From positions 9,963,505 to 10,027,504 of the forward strand of contig NC_064434.1 of the NCBI RefSeq assembly GCF_023343835.1: a stretch of DNA of 64,000 nt, in the 5' to 3' direction. Positions 40,958 through 51,079 of this stretch are shown one piece after another. A program made the translations under genes and the position numbers. The notes under the pieces are model-generated. The model had not been told where the DNA came from. It did not search any database and saw only the letters and a program-made list of their open reading frames with translations. The stretch is from Lagopus muta (taxonomy: Eukaryota > Chordata > Aves > Galliformes > Phasianidae). Within the stretch, counting starts at the first letter, position 1. Each line of letters starts with the position of its first letter.

Positions 40958-41589
40958 ACAGCACGAAGTAGGAAAGAACTGAAGGACTGGGACGGGAGAA
41001 CGTCTTTGCTTTGCCTCTGCCTCATAAAAATGCCACTCGTTCGCAAAAGAAGCAGAGAAAATCCCTTCTCCCGCCCAGAGCAGTGCCGGACCCCGGACCC
41101 GTCCCCAAAACGGGGCTGCTGGGAGATGAGACTCTGGCTGAGCCCGCAGCCCCATCGTGTTTGTGAGCGCTCATCCTCCGAGGTGATAACACGACGGACG
41201 GCTACTTTCTTGTTGCTTTACATCTACATACATATATACGTATAATTGTTTGTTTGCTTTTTCCTTCGCAGCTGGGTACAAACCACCAGTGACATGGATA
41301 ATAAAAGTCCACACGCGTGTCCCTGAGCGTGGCACCGCGTTATCCCGACGGATCTGTCTTCGCGACCGTATTGTATTACAAGGTTCCTCGGGACGATGTA
41401 AAACACCCGAGCGATTTTTTTTTTTTTCCACCACTCACGGATCTAAAGGAGTGTGAATGGATGGATGAATAGAAAAACAAATAAGCAAGGAGATTACGGC
41501 CTCGGGATTAATCGTAAAGCAAGTTTAACTTTTTTTTTCTTTCGAGCGTTATTTTGCTTTGCCCTCTTTTTCCTGGCAGTCCCCTCCAC

Positions 41590-42490
41590 GTTTCTCTATA
41601 GCTCCCGGAGCCGCGGGCGCTCCGCGGGACTCCGCACGGCGCTGAACGCGCTCCGGGTGCGGGGAGAGACGGACCGGGCCGGGCCGGGCGATGAGGGACA
41701 GGAGAAGGCAGTGATTTGAGGGGGAGCCGGGAGGAAAGTGGGGTCAGGGAGGGGTGCTGGGGAGTGGGGCAGCGGTGTAGACATCTCACAGGTAGGCGCC
41801 TCCAGGGTGCACAACTTTGCGACCCCTAGAATTGTCTTAGAGGGAGCGGATCCCCCCCTCCCTCCATCCTCCTCGCTTTGTTATTATTATTTTAAGGGAG
41901 GGGGGCTGTTTCTTTTTACGTTTTCTCTTCCTCGGAGAGCCCAGACCCTCGGGGAGATGCGGAGTTGGGACCGCACAGCGCCTCGCGGGGAGAGGGTCTG
42001 CTTTCCTCCATCCCCATCCTTTTACAATGCGCAGCGCTGCGCTCAGCCCCGCGGGAATAGCGCTCCTCCGGGGACGGCCGAGCGGAGGGGAGCCCGGGGA
42101 GACGCTCCGAGGAGAGGAGGGGGGCGGGAAGAGGGGACGGGATCACACGTTTGTGGGCTGCGAGCCCCGGGCTGCTGCTTGCAGGAGAAGCAGCTCGAGA
42201 AGTTGTTCCTTCCCAGCCAGCAACTTTCTCCCCGCTTGCGCATGCCCGAAATCTGGTGGGAGGTTGGAAAGGGGGAACGGGGAGGGAGGGGGGGTTGAAA
42301 TAAGGAGGAGGCTGCAGGGAAGGGATCTGTTCAGTCTGAGCTCGGCTACTCCCGGGCGCGTTCGTACCGCGGCATACGCTCACGGCGCCGGGAGGGAGAA
42401 CACCTCCGGCAGCCGCAGCACCTGGACACCTGGCCCGGCTCGGCCCGGCCGTGGAGAGCGGTGGGGTGGGTGTGGGGACGGAGCTGTGCC
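41590..42490. promoter_or_regulatory. CpG island, middle upstream block
   Basis: Dense CpG sequence with GC-box-like GGGCGG and GCCGGGCCGGGC words, bounded on the right by long T runs (42527-42602). A donor-like CACAG|GTAGGC occurs at 41791/41792. It could be a promoter for OSR1 or an upstream RNA. Frames of up to 200 residues on both strands have no recognisable domain. Confidence 0.55.
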
Positions 42491-42526
42491 CCCGAGGCCG
42501 GTGGAGGCACTGACCCACGGCCCCGC

Positions 42527-42565
42527 TTTTTTTTTTTTTTTTTTTTAATACTTTTTTTTTTTCTC

Positions 42566-42602
<37 letters not shown>
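42527..42602 (-). repeat. Three poly(T) runs at a CpG-island edge
   Basis: T runs at 42527-42546, 42552-42562 and 42568-42602 (35 bases) are split by AATAC and CTCAC. The longest is prone to length error in assemblies. Confidence 0.92.
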
Positions 42603-42879
42603 CCCTTCATTTTTCCTCGTTATTATTTTATTTCACCAACTCCGATTTAGCCCGGGATCTTTTAACTGCTGCCAGCGGTGGAGCACAGATCGGGATTAGG
42701 TAAATAAAAAGAACAATTCATTTCGTTTGTTATTTTGTTTTTAGCCAAGTCTCGGGGTCGCGTTCATCGATCCGAACACCTTTTCTCTCCCTATCGCCTT
42801 TCTTTCTTTCTTTCTTTTCCTCTCTCCTCACCCTCCCCATCCACTCCGGATGGTGCAGCAGCACTGGGGACATTGCAGC

Positions 42880-42995
42880 TCACGTGAGGAGGACGCTCTC
42901 CCCAGGGCGGGCGGAGGGCTGGGGCAGCCCGCACACGGGGCTCGATGTTCTGATGCTATTTAAAGGTTTGCTTTCCCCTCTCGGGGCTGTTTATC
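42880..42995 (+). promoter_or_regulatory. Candidate core promoter upstream of OSR1 (E-box, GC box, TATA-like)
   Basis: In order: the palindromic E-box TCACGTGA at 42880-42887, a GC box GGGCGGGCGG at about 42905-42914, and a TATA-like CTATTTAAAGG at 42956-42966. A start near 42987-42995 would fit TATA spacing. It sits inside a CpG-rich domain about 5.2 kb upstream of exon 2. No matching splice donor was settled (weak options at 43483 and 43488), so the link to OSR1 exon 1 is a guess. Confidence 0.3.
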
Positions 42996-43106
42996 CCCCC
43001 TCGTGGAAAGCTGTGTTTTTAATCCAAGCTAAAAATGACACAACGAGAGCAATCCAGAGGTCTGATAGTACTTTATGGGTTTGAACGCTCGGCTTCTCTG
43101 CTTTCT

Positions 43107-43228
43107 CGTCTGTCCTTTTCTTTCTTTTTTCTCTTTCTTACTTTCTTACTTTCTTTCTCTTTTTCTCTTTCTTCTTTTTCTATCTTTTTTTTTCTTTTTC
43201 TCTTTTTCTCTGTCTTTCTTTTCTGCTC
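43107..43228 (+). repeat. Polypyrimidine TTTC/CTTT tract
   Basis: About 120 bases of T and C with few interruptions, between the TATA-like promoter candidate and the proximal CpG block. Confidence 0.85.
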
Positions 43229-43419
43229 AACTTTTCGAGTTCCAGGCTCTGAGAACCGTTCTGTTTCTCTCCAAGGCCATAGCAGAAATGAATCCGATGT
43301 TTATAACTGTCTGAACGGACCAAAACAAGTTCAGTGTAGGGAGAAACTGGGCTCCCCTCGAGGCCGAGCCTATGAAGTGTCCGTGTAAAGCCGAGGATTA
43401 GAACATAGTTGTTATTTCT

Positions 43420-44130
43420 GGCTTTTGGGGAAGGAAATTACTAAAAATCGGGCGTACTGCAGCTCAGCAGAAATCTGCGGGGGTAACGTAAGCAGGGCGG
43501 GGGGTGAGAGCCGTGTCTCGGACAGGTGCACAGTGGGCTCAGGCTTAGCACGTCCGAAACCCGCTTGGAAAAGAAATCAAAGGGCCGTCCCCAAAGCAGC
43601 GCTGCGCTCGGGAGAGGAGCGGCCGCAACGCGTTGTGCCCGGCGCTGCACCGGGCGGTCGAGGAGGGCTGAACCGCTCTCGGCCGGTCCCAGGGCTGTGC
43701 CCCGACGGTGTCACCCCGAAGGGTTTAACCCCCGACCCCGCGGAAGCGGAGGGGTACGGAGGGCAGAAACGCCGCTTGCAGCCGGGAGAGAGGAAGGGCG
43801 TTTCTCTCGGGGGAGAAATCCCGACTGACTCCTGTATGGGGGCTTTTAGACACGCGTGGTGTGTGTGTGTGTGTGTGTGTGTGGAGGGTTGTTTTAACAA
43901 CACCGAGAACTCCCAAAGCAACCTAAACACTTCTGCAGGGAGCGCACAGCGGGGCCGCCCTACGGACCCCCCCGCTCCCACTGCCCGCGTGGGGCTGCGC
44001 TCCGCCCGCAAAGGCCCAAAGGATGGAGAGTTTGTGTCACTTTGGACGGGGGGGGAGGGTGGGTGGAAAGCTGCCCCCGGGGAACCGCGGTCGAACCCCG
44101 CTTCGTATTATTATCGCGAGGCTGAAATCC
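43420..44130. promoter_or_regulatory. CpG island, proximal upstream block
   Basis: CpG-dense sequence about 4-4.7 kb upstream of OSR1 exon 2, containing a (GT)12 run at 43859-43883. Mammalian OSR1 has a non-coding first exon in a CpG island several kb before its coding exons, so this block or the 42.9 kb candidate is where exon 1 should be sought. Confidence 0.55.
43859..43883 (+). repeat. (GT)12 microsatellite in CpG island
   Basis: Twelve uninterrupted GT units with a final G, inside the CpG block. A Z-DNA-prone sequence type. Confidence 0.95.
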
Positions 44131-44169
44131 ACCGCATTCATCAGCGTTCGCGGTGGTGGTCTGGCGAAA

Positions 44170-44400
44170 CTTGTCAACACCGATTTCGTGATAAAATGTG
44201 AATGATGATTTTATAAGGATCGAGCGGAGATATCCAAGGCACATGCTGACTGAGCCCTTCCAGTGCTCATTAATGTTAGCAATTAACTCTTTCACGCTCA
44301 ATTAGCCGCGAATAAACCCGCTTTAATAGATTCTGCACACTTCATTAATGCTTCGAATTAATCTGCGCTGAACAATGGTCTTTATTCCCCCGGAGCACAG
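44170..44400. promoter_or_regulatory. Candidate enhancer: cluster of TAAT/ATTA homeodomain cores
   Basis: Between 44268 and 44362 there are CATTAATG (44268), AATTAAC (44281), CAATTAG (44299), TTTAATA, CATTAATG again (44343) and AATTAAT (44356), followed by a SOX-like AACAATGG near 44371. The sequence is non-repetitive and AT-rich directly beside a CpG island, which is typical of developmental enhancers. Activity and conservation are inferred. Confidence 0.4.
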
Positions 44401-44512
44401 CGTTCGGGTAATGCGGAGCCGAAGGGCCGTTTCATTCCCTTTCTAGTTACTTTCCCAAATACAGATACAGTTGTAAGCTCCATTTTCTCGCATAAACTGA
44501 TAGGAAGGAAAA

Positions 44513-44537
44513 GCTTCGTCCCGCAGAGGGACGAAGC
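44513..44537. other. Perfect 10-bp inverted repeat (hairpin) upstream of OSR1
   Basis: The left arm GCTTCGTCCC (44513-44522) and right arm GGGACGAAGC (44528-44537) are exact reverse complements around a 5-base loop GCAGA. It could form a DNA cruciform or, if transcribed, an RNA stem-loop. No function is known to me. Confidence 0.7.
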
Positions 44538-44639
44538 AGCGGAGACCCGGTGGCAAAACGCCGCACAAGAGGCGCGATAGAGCCGAAAGGACCTGAATGC
44601 CGGACCTGAAAGGGATCAGAAAGCGGCGACTTTTCCTGA

Positions 44640-44925
44640 CAGATGAACCTGATCCAGTTTGTGGCTATCCCAAGAATGCAGCGTTTTATGCCCGCTACTT
44701 TATCATGTTTGTAAAAATAAGCAACGTTCTCAGGGCAATTTACCTCCGCCGCTCTCCCATGTGGAACTAATTAACAAAGCTCATTATTTATGGTCAGGTA
44801 TTTAATATAACAAATATCCCTTTCAAAGGGCACATCGGAAATTGATAATTCAAGGTAGAAAGGAAAAAATATCGCCTGGCCACGGGGTTACTTCAAAATC
44901 CATTTAATTTCGCTTCTTGCTGTGT
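44640..44925. promoter_or_regulatory. Candidate enhancer with TCF/LEF-like palindrome
   Basis: Non-repetitive sequence with CTAATTAA near 44767, ATTTATGG, TTTAATA and the near-palindrome CCCTTTCAAAGGG at 44818-44830, which offers a CTTTCAAAG TCF/LEF-like core. It adjoins the TAAT cluster. Regulatory role is inference from motif density and position. Confidence 0.3.
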
Positions 44926-46711
44926 TACCGGCTCCGTTTTTCCTTTTTCTTTTCCTTACTTTCCTTTTTATTTATTTATTATTATTATTATTTTCGCATA
45001 GGAGAGGTAGAATTTAGTTTGGAAGGTTTACAACGGTCTTAAAACAATGGCAACTGGACAATAGCATTACGGTATCTTCAAACAGGACAAAGGGTAAGAA
45101 AGCTGGAGGCAGATGTAGGCTTTCAAGTTTATGATCCTATTTGTGCAGGATAAATTTATCTTGGCACGAGTGGGTTTTGTTTCAGGCAGAACACGGTGGT
45201 TTGGTCTCAATTACTTCACCGAGCGACTCTGTGTTAGAATTAAAAAAGAAAACAAAACCCTCGCACTGTTTTATTACGGTTGGGGGAATTGAAGCAAAGC
45301 GCTCGTGGGATCTTCTGAAGGAAATAATAATAACAATAATAATAAAAGGCCTGATAAGATCTGTTTACACGGAACAGAAGGAAAGGTGGAGGTGACACAG
45401 AAATCAAAGAAACGGTGATCTGTGTGCGGGAGAGCGGAGTCACCGCGCTGGGACGCGCTTTGATGTCCCAAAAGAAGGGACCTCACTATGAAATGCTCCG
45501 CGCTCCGTCTGTGCTTCTGTCCGTCCCCGGTCGCAACAGAGCAGAAGTGTAGCTTACATTGCTGGAAAAGGGCCAAGAAACTCGTAGTAACGTGAACGCT
45601 CTGCTCCCACCTCCCGTTTGCTTCTTCTATCTCGTTTCCCTTTCCTCCTCTCTCTCTCTCTCTCTCTGCCCCTCTTTTTTTTCTTATTTATTTTTTTTCC
45701 TATTTCTCCTTTTTTACTCTTCTATTTTCCTGAAACAGAACTGTTCCAGCGAACAAAAAACAACCGCGAGGGCAATGGATGGTATTGCCACTGCGCTGCT
45801 TGGCTTCTGCCCCCTTCTTCTTTGGGAAAATAGAAACAGACTTATTATTGTTATTATTAATTTTGTCGGCAACAACCAGTACAAATCCGCATAGCAGATT
45901 AGTGCTTTCCTATTCCAAATTAAATGTTTTCTGTGAATCCAAAGTAAGGCAGTTGAGTTAGCCCAGAAACTCACTCCTTTTGCAATTGCATGTTGCATGC
46001 TTGAGGGATCTGGGAGTACCCAGCCAGGAAAATAGACGCAGAGCCGTTGTAATGAACAGAAACAGACACTGCAGGTACCCGGACCAGAGGGTTTTCCGTT
46101 TGTTTTGTTCTCGGGGGTCATCGCTGGAGGCATTTGTGCTGGGGAGAGGACATGCCTTAGCGTGAGGGCAGCGCTAAGAACAAGAAAAGCTCTTCTCCAG
46201 CCGAAGGATACAACGGTCCCGTTGGATCGCCAGCCCTAAATAGTTAAAGAAATAAATAAATAAAACAAAGAGGAGAGGGAGGAGGATTCAATGTGTTGGT
46301 TCTGAAATCAGCCACTATGCAAAATGAATCCTGCAATTTGGGGAAGGGATGGGGGGGAGGCGGGGGAAGCCAAAAAGCAAAATCTCACCCTCTCTTATTC
46401 TGGGTCATTGCGATGGAATTCCTCTACGGTTTGGCTCTCTCTTCCTGCCGCTGATTTATGTAGAGTGGTGTGAAAGGTGGACCTGGCATAGAGAGCTGCT
46501 CAGAGTAAGATTCTCACTCTCACACCCTCCCATCCGCAGCATCTCGCTCCGGGCAACTGCCCACGTATAAATCAGATTTGTTTCCCTGGTCCTTAGACCC
46601 TTTGGCCACCAGCGTGCCTCCTGTTCCCTTGTCTCCCCAGATCAGGAGGGCAATTAATGCTCTGCAGCACTTTGCTGCTTCTTTTTCTCCAAGAAGCTTC
46701 ATTCTTCACAT

Positions 46712-46865
46712 GGGAATGCCATAGGGTCCTGTTGGGACCCTGTGTGAATCTTGTGGGAATCCTTAAGGGACTCAGGAGCCCTTTAAGGACACCTTACAGG
46801 ACTCTATGTAGATCCTATGGTGATCTTAGGAGTACCCTATGTGCACTCTATGGAGATCATAAGGG
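46712..46865 (+). repeat. Degenerate 11-bp minisatellite, about 14 units
   Basis: Successive units such as GGACCCTGTGT, GAATCTTGTGG, GAATCCTTAAG, GACTCTATGTA, GATCCTATGGT, GTACCCTATGT and GCACTCTATGG repeat every 11 bases, with a few of 9, 10 or 12. The rough consensus is GRAYCCTATGT. It lies 1.3 kb upstream of OSR1 exon 2. Confidence 0.8.
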
Positions 46866-47489
46866 AAAGGATTCTCGCTGAGAGAAAATCCCAGAGTGGG
46901 ATTTTCTGGGTGGAGTGAGAACAACCTACGAGCTGTGGAACAAAGAGGATCCTTGGGGTGCAGGGCTACAATGCCTCCAAAAGCTCTGGGTGCTCTCTCA
47001 CAACACAAAGAGGAGAAGCTCTATCCCCATTGCCAACCCTACGGAGGCATCTCCTGCCAAATGGTTGACAGTGCTGAGGGCTCAGTTTGCAGGCAGGGCC
47101 AGATGTGCCTCCATATTGCTGTCTGTTAGCATTTTCCCCTCCATATTGTAGGATGGAATGAGAAGGGATCTGGCCTGGAGGAGAGGCTGGGGGCTTGGCA
47201 GCACCCTGAAATGCAGAGCAAAGTGGTGGCACTCAGCCTGGAGAAGGACTGTGGCCCTGCAGCTGGTGGGCTGGGTGTCTGCACAGGAATAGTCCCTCCA
47301 GCCCTTGCCTTTTTCCCTTGTGAAGGGCTTTAATTAAGCAATTGCCTAGACTGGGATATGGGCTGGAAGCCAGGCACTTCCCTGTAGAGAGAGCAAATGG
47401 CACTGAAGTTTTGTCACCCAGATGCAGCCTTTTCCCATTTCTTTTTGTGGTATATAGAGGGAGTTGGTTTTTTTTTCTTGCTGTTGTTG

Positions 47490-47492
<3 letters not shown>

Positions 47493-47521
<29 letters not shown>
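47493..47521 (+). repeat. Poly(A) run, 29 bases
   Basis: Uninterrupted A run with a T-rich stretch shortly before it (47468-47476). No retroelement body is seen. Confidence 0.95.
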
Positions 47522-47525
<4 letters not shown>

Positions 47526-48122
47526 AACCAACAAACTTTAAGGGCATTATCTGTTTGAATGAGGGAGTATGAGCAGTTCTGAGTACCCAACAAGCCCAGA
47601 TTCAGAGGGCTGAGGGCAGACCATGAAGAGGTGAGAGACCTGGAGCAGCAAGCTCTCTGCAACTCAATCCCACACCTCCTCAGCAGTGAGGGCTGAAGGC
47701 AGTTTTGGAGGGCAGACTGAATGAACAATATCCCATCATTTTAGAAAGGCTGAGAAGGGCTGATAGGTATCTCCTCGCTGTCCCTGTGTGGAAGGTCATC
47801 AGGGGCACTCTTGGCACATGATGCTGTTGTTTAGGTGGGGGGGAGGGAAATGTCTGTGGATGGAGCATGATGTTGCTGTGTGAGGGATCGGGAGAAGGAG
47901 ATTCTGAGATCCATGTGGATGCATTTGCAGTCAAGAGATGATCAGACTTCTCCAAGCTCCAAGTCCAAGACAATCTCCTCCTGCGTCTTTGTAGAGGGGC
48001 ATTAATAAGAAACGAAGTGAGAAATTCCTTTTGCTATTAACTTTATATAAATCCATCTCTCTTTCTTCTCCCCACATCTTTTTTTTTTTTTCTTTTTTTT
48101 TTTTTCTTCTCTTTTTTTCCAG

Positions 48123-48168
48123 ATCTTTTCCTCCCCTGTTCCCAAGATCCTCCTCCTAAGTGGCCACC
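48123..48168 (+). other. OSR1: OSR1 exon 2 5' UTR portion with upstream splice acceptor
   Basis: A long pyrimidine tract (about 48079-48120, mostly T) ends in CAG at 48120-48122, a strong 3' splice site. Exon 2 therefore probably begins at 48123, 46 bases before the ATG. This implies an upstream non-coding exon, as in mammalian OSR1. The inference rests on splice-site sequence only. Confidence 0.8.
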
Positions 48169-49482
<1,314 letters not shown>

Positions 49483-50299
49483 AGCTCCGACTTCTATGAA
49501 CTTTTCCTGCCCTTCAGATTTTACACCAAAACCAGAACAGAAACAAAACTGTCAGGATGGGAGCACAGAACTTTGCATTTTTTTTTTGTTGTTTGTTTGT
49601 ACTTTAGAAAGAGCAAAATCTCCCCAAGAAGCTCACTTCTTAAATTGTGGATGAAAAGATTACTTGGCGTTTAAAACATGCATGAATGACACAGAAAGTG
49701 CTAGATGTGTGGCTTAGATAAACTTTATGCCAAAAGGTGGTGCTCACGTGTCGGACAGAAATCTCCTTAAAAACCAAACAAAAACCTACAATACCCACAA
49801 AAAAAGTCCCCCACAAAAAAAATTCCAGCAGATCCCCCTGACCCCTCCCAACTCGTAACTTCCAAAAGTATTACTTAAAAAAAAAAAAAAAGAACAAACT
49901 CTTATTTTATACTTCTTTTTTTTTTTTTTTTTTTTTTTGACTGTATAAAGCTTATTATTTTTACACTTCGGGAAATACAGAGAATTCCAGAAGATGGTTA
50001 AGAACTGCAGTGTTGGTTTCTCATCATAGCACCAGCAGGACAAGGAGAAGGGCAACTCACAAATCTTGTTTGCTACTTTGTCTTCTTGAAAGAAGAAAAA
50101 TAACTTTTGGAAATGATCATAGATGTCTTGAGTGAGGAGTCCTATAACGTGCTGGAAAATGAATCCAGGACTTAAACCTGAGGGTCCCCAGTGTTGGGAC
50201 AAATCGGTGTCCTTGGGACGTGGAGACCTTTCTTTTTGCCTTGTGGTCTAAGCATGCTGCAAGGAGGTTTGTCACTTGTGGACTTATTTAAAAATGAAA

Positions 50300-50305
50300 A
50301 ATAAA
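50300..50305 (+). terminator. OSR1: Proximal OSR1 polyadenylation signal AATAAA
   Basis: A canonical AATAAA lies about 820 bases past the stop codon. A GT-rich stretch (GTGGTCTGCGTGG, about 50350-50362) follows, somewhat far downstream but usable as a downstream element. Its use would give a 3' UTR of about 0.84 kb. Confidence 0.55.
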
Positions 50306-50577
50306 AGCAAAGGGAAGAAAGACGGCAATGCATCAAACTGTGCACAACGTGGTCTGCGTGGTACTTCGTGCGTCCTGATGAGAAGGAACAAATCTCAACC
50401 TGAGAGCGTATTTTTCTAAAATGCTGGCTTTCTGAACAGTGTATTCAAATTAAGAGACATTCCAGTAAGTTTTGTTTATTAAAAGGAAAAAAAAAAAAAA
50501 AAAAAAAAAGTTGTATGGCTGTTTGGCACTTTATGCTGATTATTGGTAATTGACATTTATCACTGGATTGTGTGTGG

Positions 50578-50655
50578 TTTTTTGTTTTTTTTTTTTGTTT
50601 TTTTTTTGTTTTTTTTTTGTTTTTTTTTTTTTGTTTTTTTTTTTTTGTTTTTTAA
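50578..50655 (+). repeat. T-run array spaced by single G bases
   Basis: T runs of 8 to 13 bases separated by single G form a block ending 8 bases before the distal polyadenylation signal. It would give a U-rich tail region in the OSR1 transcript. Confidence 0.9.
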
Positions 50656-50662
50656 GTATTAA

Positions 50663-50668
50663 AATAAA
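50663..50668 (+). terminator. OSR1: Distal OSR1 polyadenylation signal AATAAA
   Basis: A second canonical AATAAA lies about 1.18 kb past the stop codon. It is followed by a GT/T-rich stretch (GTGTTCATTTGGTTTC, about 50706-50721), a good downstream element. It may be the main 3' end, with the signal at 50300 as an alternative. Confidence 0.6.
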
Positions 50669-50896
50669 TCGTTATTTTACAGGCAAGTCTGCACGGATTA
50701 CCTATGTGTTCATTTGGTTTCGAGTCTCTTCCCCCATCAAACTGCCTCTGTCAGTATTCAGAACTTTTTTTTTGTTTTCCTAAGTGATCTCAGTATTTCC
50801 TCAGAGCTTATTTCTAACGACCTCGGAAGCTCAGGATCTTTACCCAGACGTTTTCCCTCTCCTTTTTTTTTCTACCCCCTCCGCCCCCCACCCCCA

Positions 50897-50898
<2 letters not shown>

Positions 50899-50927
<29 letters not shown>
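50899..50927 (-). repeat. Poly(T) run, 29 bases, after a C-rich tract
   Basis: The run follows CCGCCCCCCACCCCCACC. It lies between the OSR1 3' end and the downstream CpG island. Confidence 0.95.
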
Positions 50928-51041
50928 GTAAAGGCTCACAAAAGCAAACAGATCCGTAGGGTGTCAAATCTTTATGCTGCTGGCATGGAAAAAAAAAAAT
51001 CGTCTTGGGTAACTGAATCTTAGGTATTAGCTGATAAGATG

Positions 51042-51059
51042 AGGTGTCAGAGGTGTTAT
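51042..51059 (+). promoter_or_regulatory. Tandem T-box-like half-sites
   Basis: AGGTGTCAG (51042-51050) is followed at once by AGGTGTTAT (51051-51059). Each begins with the AGGTGT core of T-box motifs, in direct repeat. The pair lies at the edge of the downstream CpG island. Binding is inferred; the 6-base core is common by chance. Confidence 0.25.
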
Positions 51060-51079
51060 GACACAAATGAGATGAATAA

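Larger units (their letters stand above)
44926..48077. other. Probable OSR1 intron 1 or upstream sequence
   Basis: No coding sequence is recognised. It includes a donor-like AAAGG|GTAAGAA at 45093/45094, a (CT)n run at 45648-45667, a poly(A) run (47493-47521) and the 11-bp minisatellite at 46712-46865. Whether it is intron depends on where exon 1 lies. Confidence 0.5.
49483..50690 (+). other. OSR1: OSR1 3' UTR
   Basis: Non-coding sequence follows the TGA at 49480-49482 and contains A- and T-rich runs (49875-49891, 49916-49939, 50487-50509). It holds two canonical AATAAA signals. The far end is set about 20 bases after the distal signal, so it is approximate. The block at 50578-50655, a series of T runs separated by single G bases, lies just before the distal signal. 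Confidence 0.7.

Noticed and set aside
41738..42548. Overlapping frames of 173 to 200 residues on both strands
   Set aside because: Overlap on opposite strands and Arg/Pro/Gly-rich composition are typical of CpG-island noise.
43425..44201. 258-codon plus-strand frame in the proximal CpG island
   Set aside because: High-GC sequence with frames open on both strands; it contains no recognisable domain, and it runs across a GT microsatellite.
48160..48168. GTG at 48160 as a start adding three residues to OSR1
   Set aside because: The ATG at 48169 has a strong Kozak context and gives the family's MGSKTLP start.
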